Positions 5,747 to 6,670 of a DNA stretch of 6,670 nucleotides are shown one piece after another. A program made the position numbers and the translations under genes. The stretch's first letter is position 1, and each line of letters starts with the position of its first letter. Origin of the DNA: Pseudomonadota bacterium (GTDB taxonomy: Bacteria; Pseudomonadota; Alphaproteobacteria; Rhizobiales; Xanthobacteraceae); NCBI GenBank assembly GCA_023430245.1, contig JAEZBA010000211.1, positions 1 to 6,670 of the forward strand. The letters run 5' to 3'. The notes beneath the pieces were generated by a model, which ran no database searches, was not told the origin of the DNA, and saw nothing but the letters and a program-made list of their open reading frames with translations.

Positions 5747-6670
5747 GTTTGCGCCAGCGGCCGAACCACGCCCCAGCCGATGCGCAGCACCGGTGCGCGT
5801 CCCGGCAGCGCGCGATCGAAGGCCCGCGGCACCTCCGGCACGAGCCCCGGAAATTGCGCCGTGACCTCGGGCGGCGGAGTGCCGGCGCTGTCGGTCGCGC
5901 GCCACAATACGACGGCGCCCTTTTCGATCGCGTCTTCGCGGGTGGCTAGCTGAGGTCGTCCCGTGCCAGGCGCATGAAAAACCTGCGGGCGGCTGGCGGA
6001 TGCCACGGATACGAGCGACGCCAGCCGCGGATCGCCGGCCACCACTTCAAGCTTGCGTTGCGTGCGCCGCTCGAAGTTCTCGGTGAAGAATTTTGCGATC
6101 TCGTCGGCGGGCTGCGCAGTCCGCAGGTCGACCGCAAACAACGCCGGCAGCAGCAGGACCCCCATCGCCATCAATACCGCCGGCACGATCAGCAGGCTGA
6201 TCCAGGCGATGGTCAGGATGCGCTGATGATGCAGCATGATCATGTCGCCGGCTGCGGCGACAATGGCGAGCCCCGACAGAACCAGCAGCGGCGGAATCCC
6301 CGACAGGTCTAACTTGCCGGACACCACCGCAAACGCGGTCACCACGATCAGCGGCGCCAACGCGAAGCAATAGATGAAGCTGCGCGCGAACGGGGCGACG
6401 GGCTGTCCCGGGACGATGGCGGATTCATCCTTCTTGGTACGCGCGAGATTGCTGGCAAGCACCACCAGGATGCCGGCTCCCGCATGGGCCACCGCGACCA
6501 GCAGAAGCAGCCGCACCCAGGCGACGATGTTGCGGTCGACGGACTCGACATCGCGCAATTTCGAGAGGTCCGGGGTGAAGGCGAAGCCATGGTCGCGGAT
6601 CAGCAACGCGCCTGGCAACATCATGCAGACCACGGTGATCGCCGCCATGCCGACCGCGGGATTGGCGGCG
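5731..6670 (-). CDS. Glycosyltransferase family 39-type membrane protein, C-terminal part, cut by window edge
   Basis: The open frame continues past the right edge, so the ATG at 6648 is probably internal; 312 C-terminal residues are visible. GT39/ArnT-like enzymes are polytopic membrane proteins that move sugars from lipid-phosphate donors to envelope acceptors. Here about five membrane segments are seen (for instance VRLLLLVAVAHAGAGILVVL and ILTIAWISLLIVPAVLM). They are followed by a soluble tail of about 130 residues with DEIAKFFTENFERRTQRKLE, a VAGDPRLASL stretch and a WRATDSAGTPPPEV segment. That tail matches my memory of GT39 proteins in Bradyrhizobium relatives. The catalytic N-terminal acidic motif lies outside the window, so activity cannot be judged, and donor and acceptor are unknown. 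It converges on cydB with 7 bp between stops. Confidence 0.72.
   Translation of the reverse strand, partial: AANPAVGMAAITVVCMMLPGALLIRDHGFAFTPDLSKLRDVESVDRNIVAWVRLLLLVAVAHAGAGILVVLASNLARTKKDESAIVPGQPVAPFARSFIYCFALAPLIVVTAFAVVSGKLDLSGIPPLLVLSGLAIVAAAGDMIMLHHQRILTIAWISLLIVPAVLMAMGVLLLPALFAVDLRTAQPADEIAKFFTENFERRTQRKLEVVAGDPRLASLVSVASASRPQVFHAPGTGRPQLATREDAIEKGAVVLWRATDSAGTPPPEVTAQFPGLVPEVPRAFDRALPGRAPVLRIGWGVVRPLAQTTAPQ

Overview
This GC-rich window most likely comes from an alphaproteobacterium of the Bradyrhizobium/Rhodopseudomonas group (Nitrobacteraceae). That placement rests on remembered family resemblance of the encoded proteins (the ETF-QO N-terminus, the alphaproteobacterial form of family 4 uracil-DNA glycosylase, and the GT39 C-terminal domain), not on a marker gene. 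Six protein genes account for nearly all of the sequence. The outer two run off the window edges. No RNA gene, insertion sequence, CRISPR array or long repeat was seen.

Layout from left to right: (1) minus strand, 1-733, the N-terminal 244 residues of electron-transfer flavoprotein:ubiquinone oxidoreductase; (2) a 118-bp divergent spacer; (3) plus strand, 852-1676, a family 4-type uracil-DNA glycosylase that has lost two of the four usual iron-sulfur cysteines; (4) a perfect 12-bp-stem palindrome acting as a shared terminator candidate in the 36-bp convergent gap; (5) minus strand, 1713-3047, an AzgA-type NCS2 purine permease; (6) a 273-bp divergent control region; (7) plus strand, 3321-5723, cydA-cydB, a bd-type quinol oxidase of the short-Q-loop (cyanide-insensitive, CIO-like) type; (8) minus strand, 5731-6670, the C-terminal 312 residues of a GT39-family membrane glycosyltransferase, convergent with cydB and separated from it by only 7 bp.

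Functionally, ETF-QO feeds electrons from flavin dehydrogenases into the quinone pool, and CydAB drains the same pool to oxygen. They are not in one operon, so this is a shared theme rather than shown co-regulation. The most interesting non-coding part is the leader of the purine permease. It has a sigma-54-like -24/-12 element followed immediately by a 54-nt two-stem imperfect hairpin with an asymmetric internal loop, then a strong Shine-Dalgarno sequence. This layout fits nitrogen-controlled purine uptake with an RNA switch, possibly of the NMT1 (xanthine) type, but that identification is an inference that a covariance-model search must test. Apart from that leader and the altered glycosylase, this looks like ordinary chromosomal housekeeping DNA. 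I found no convincing new multi-gene system.
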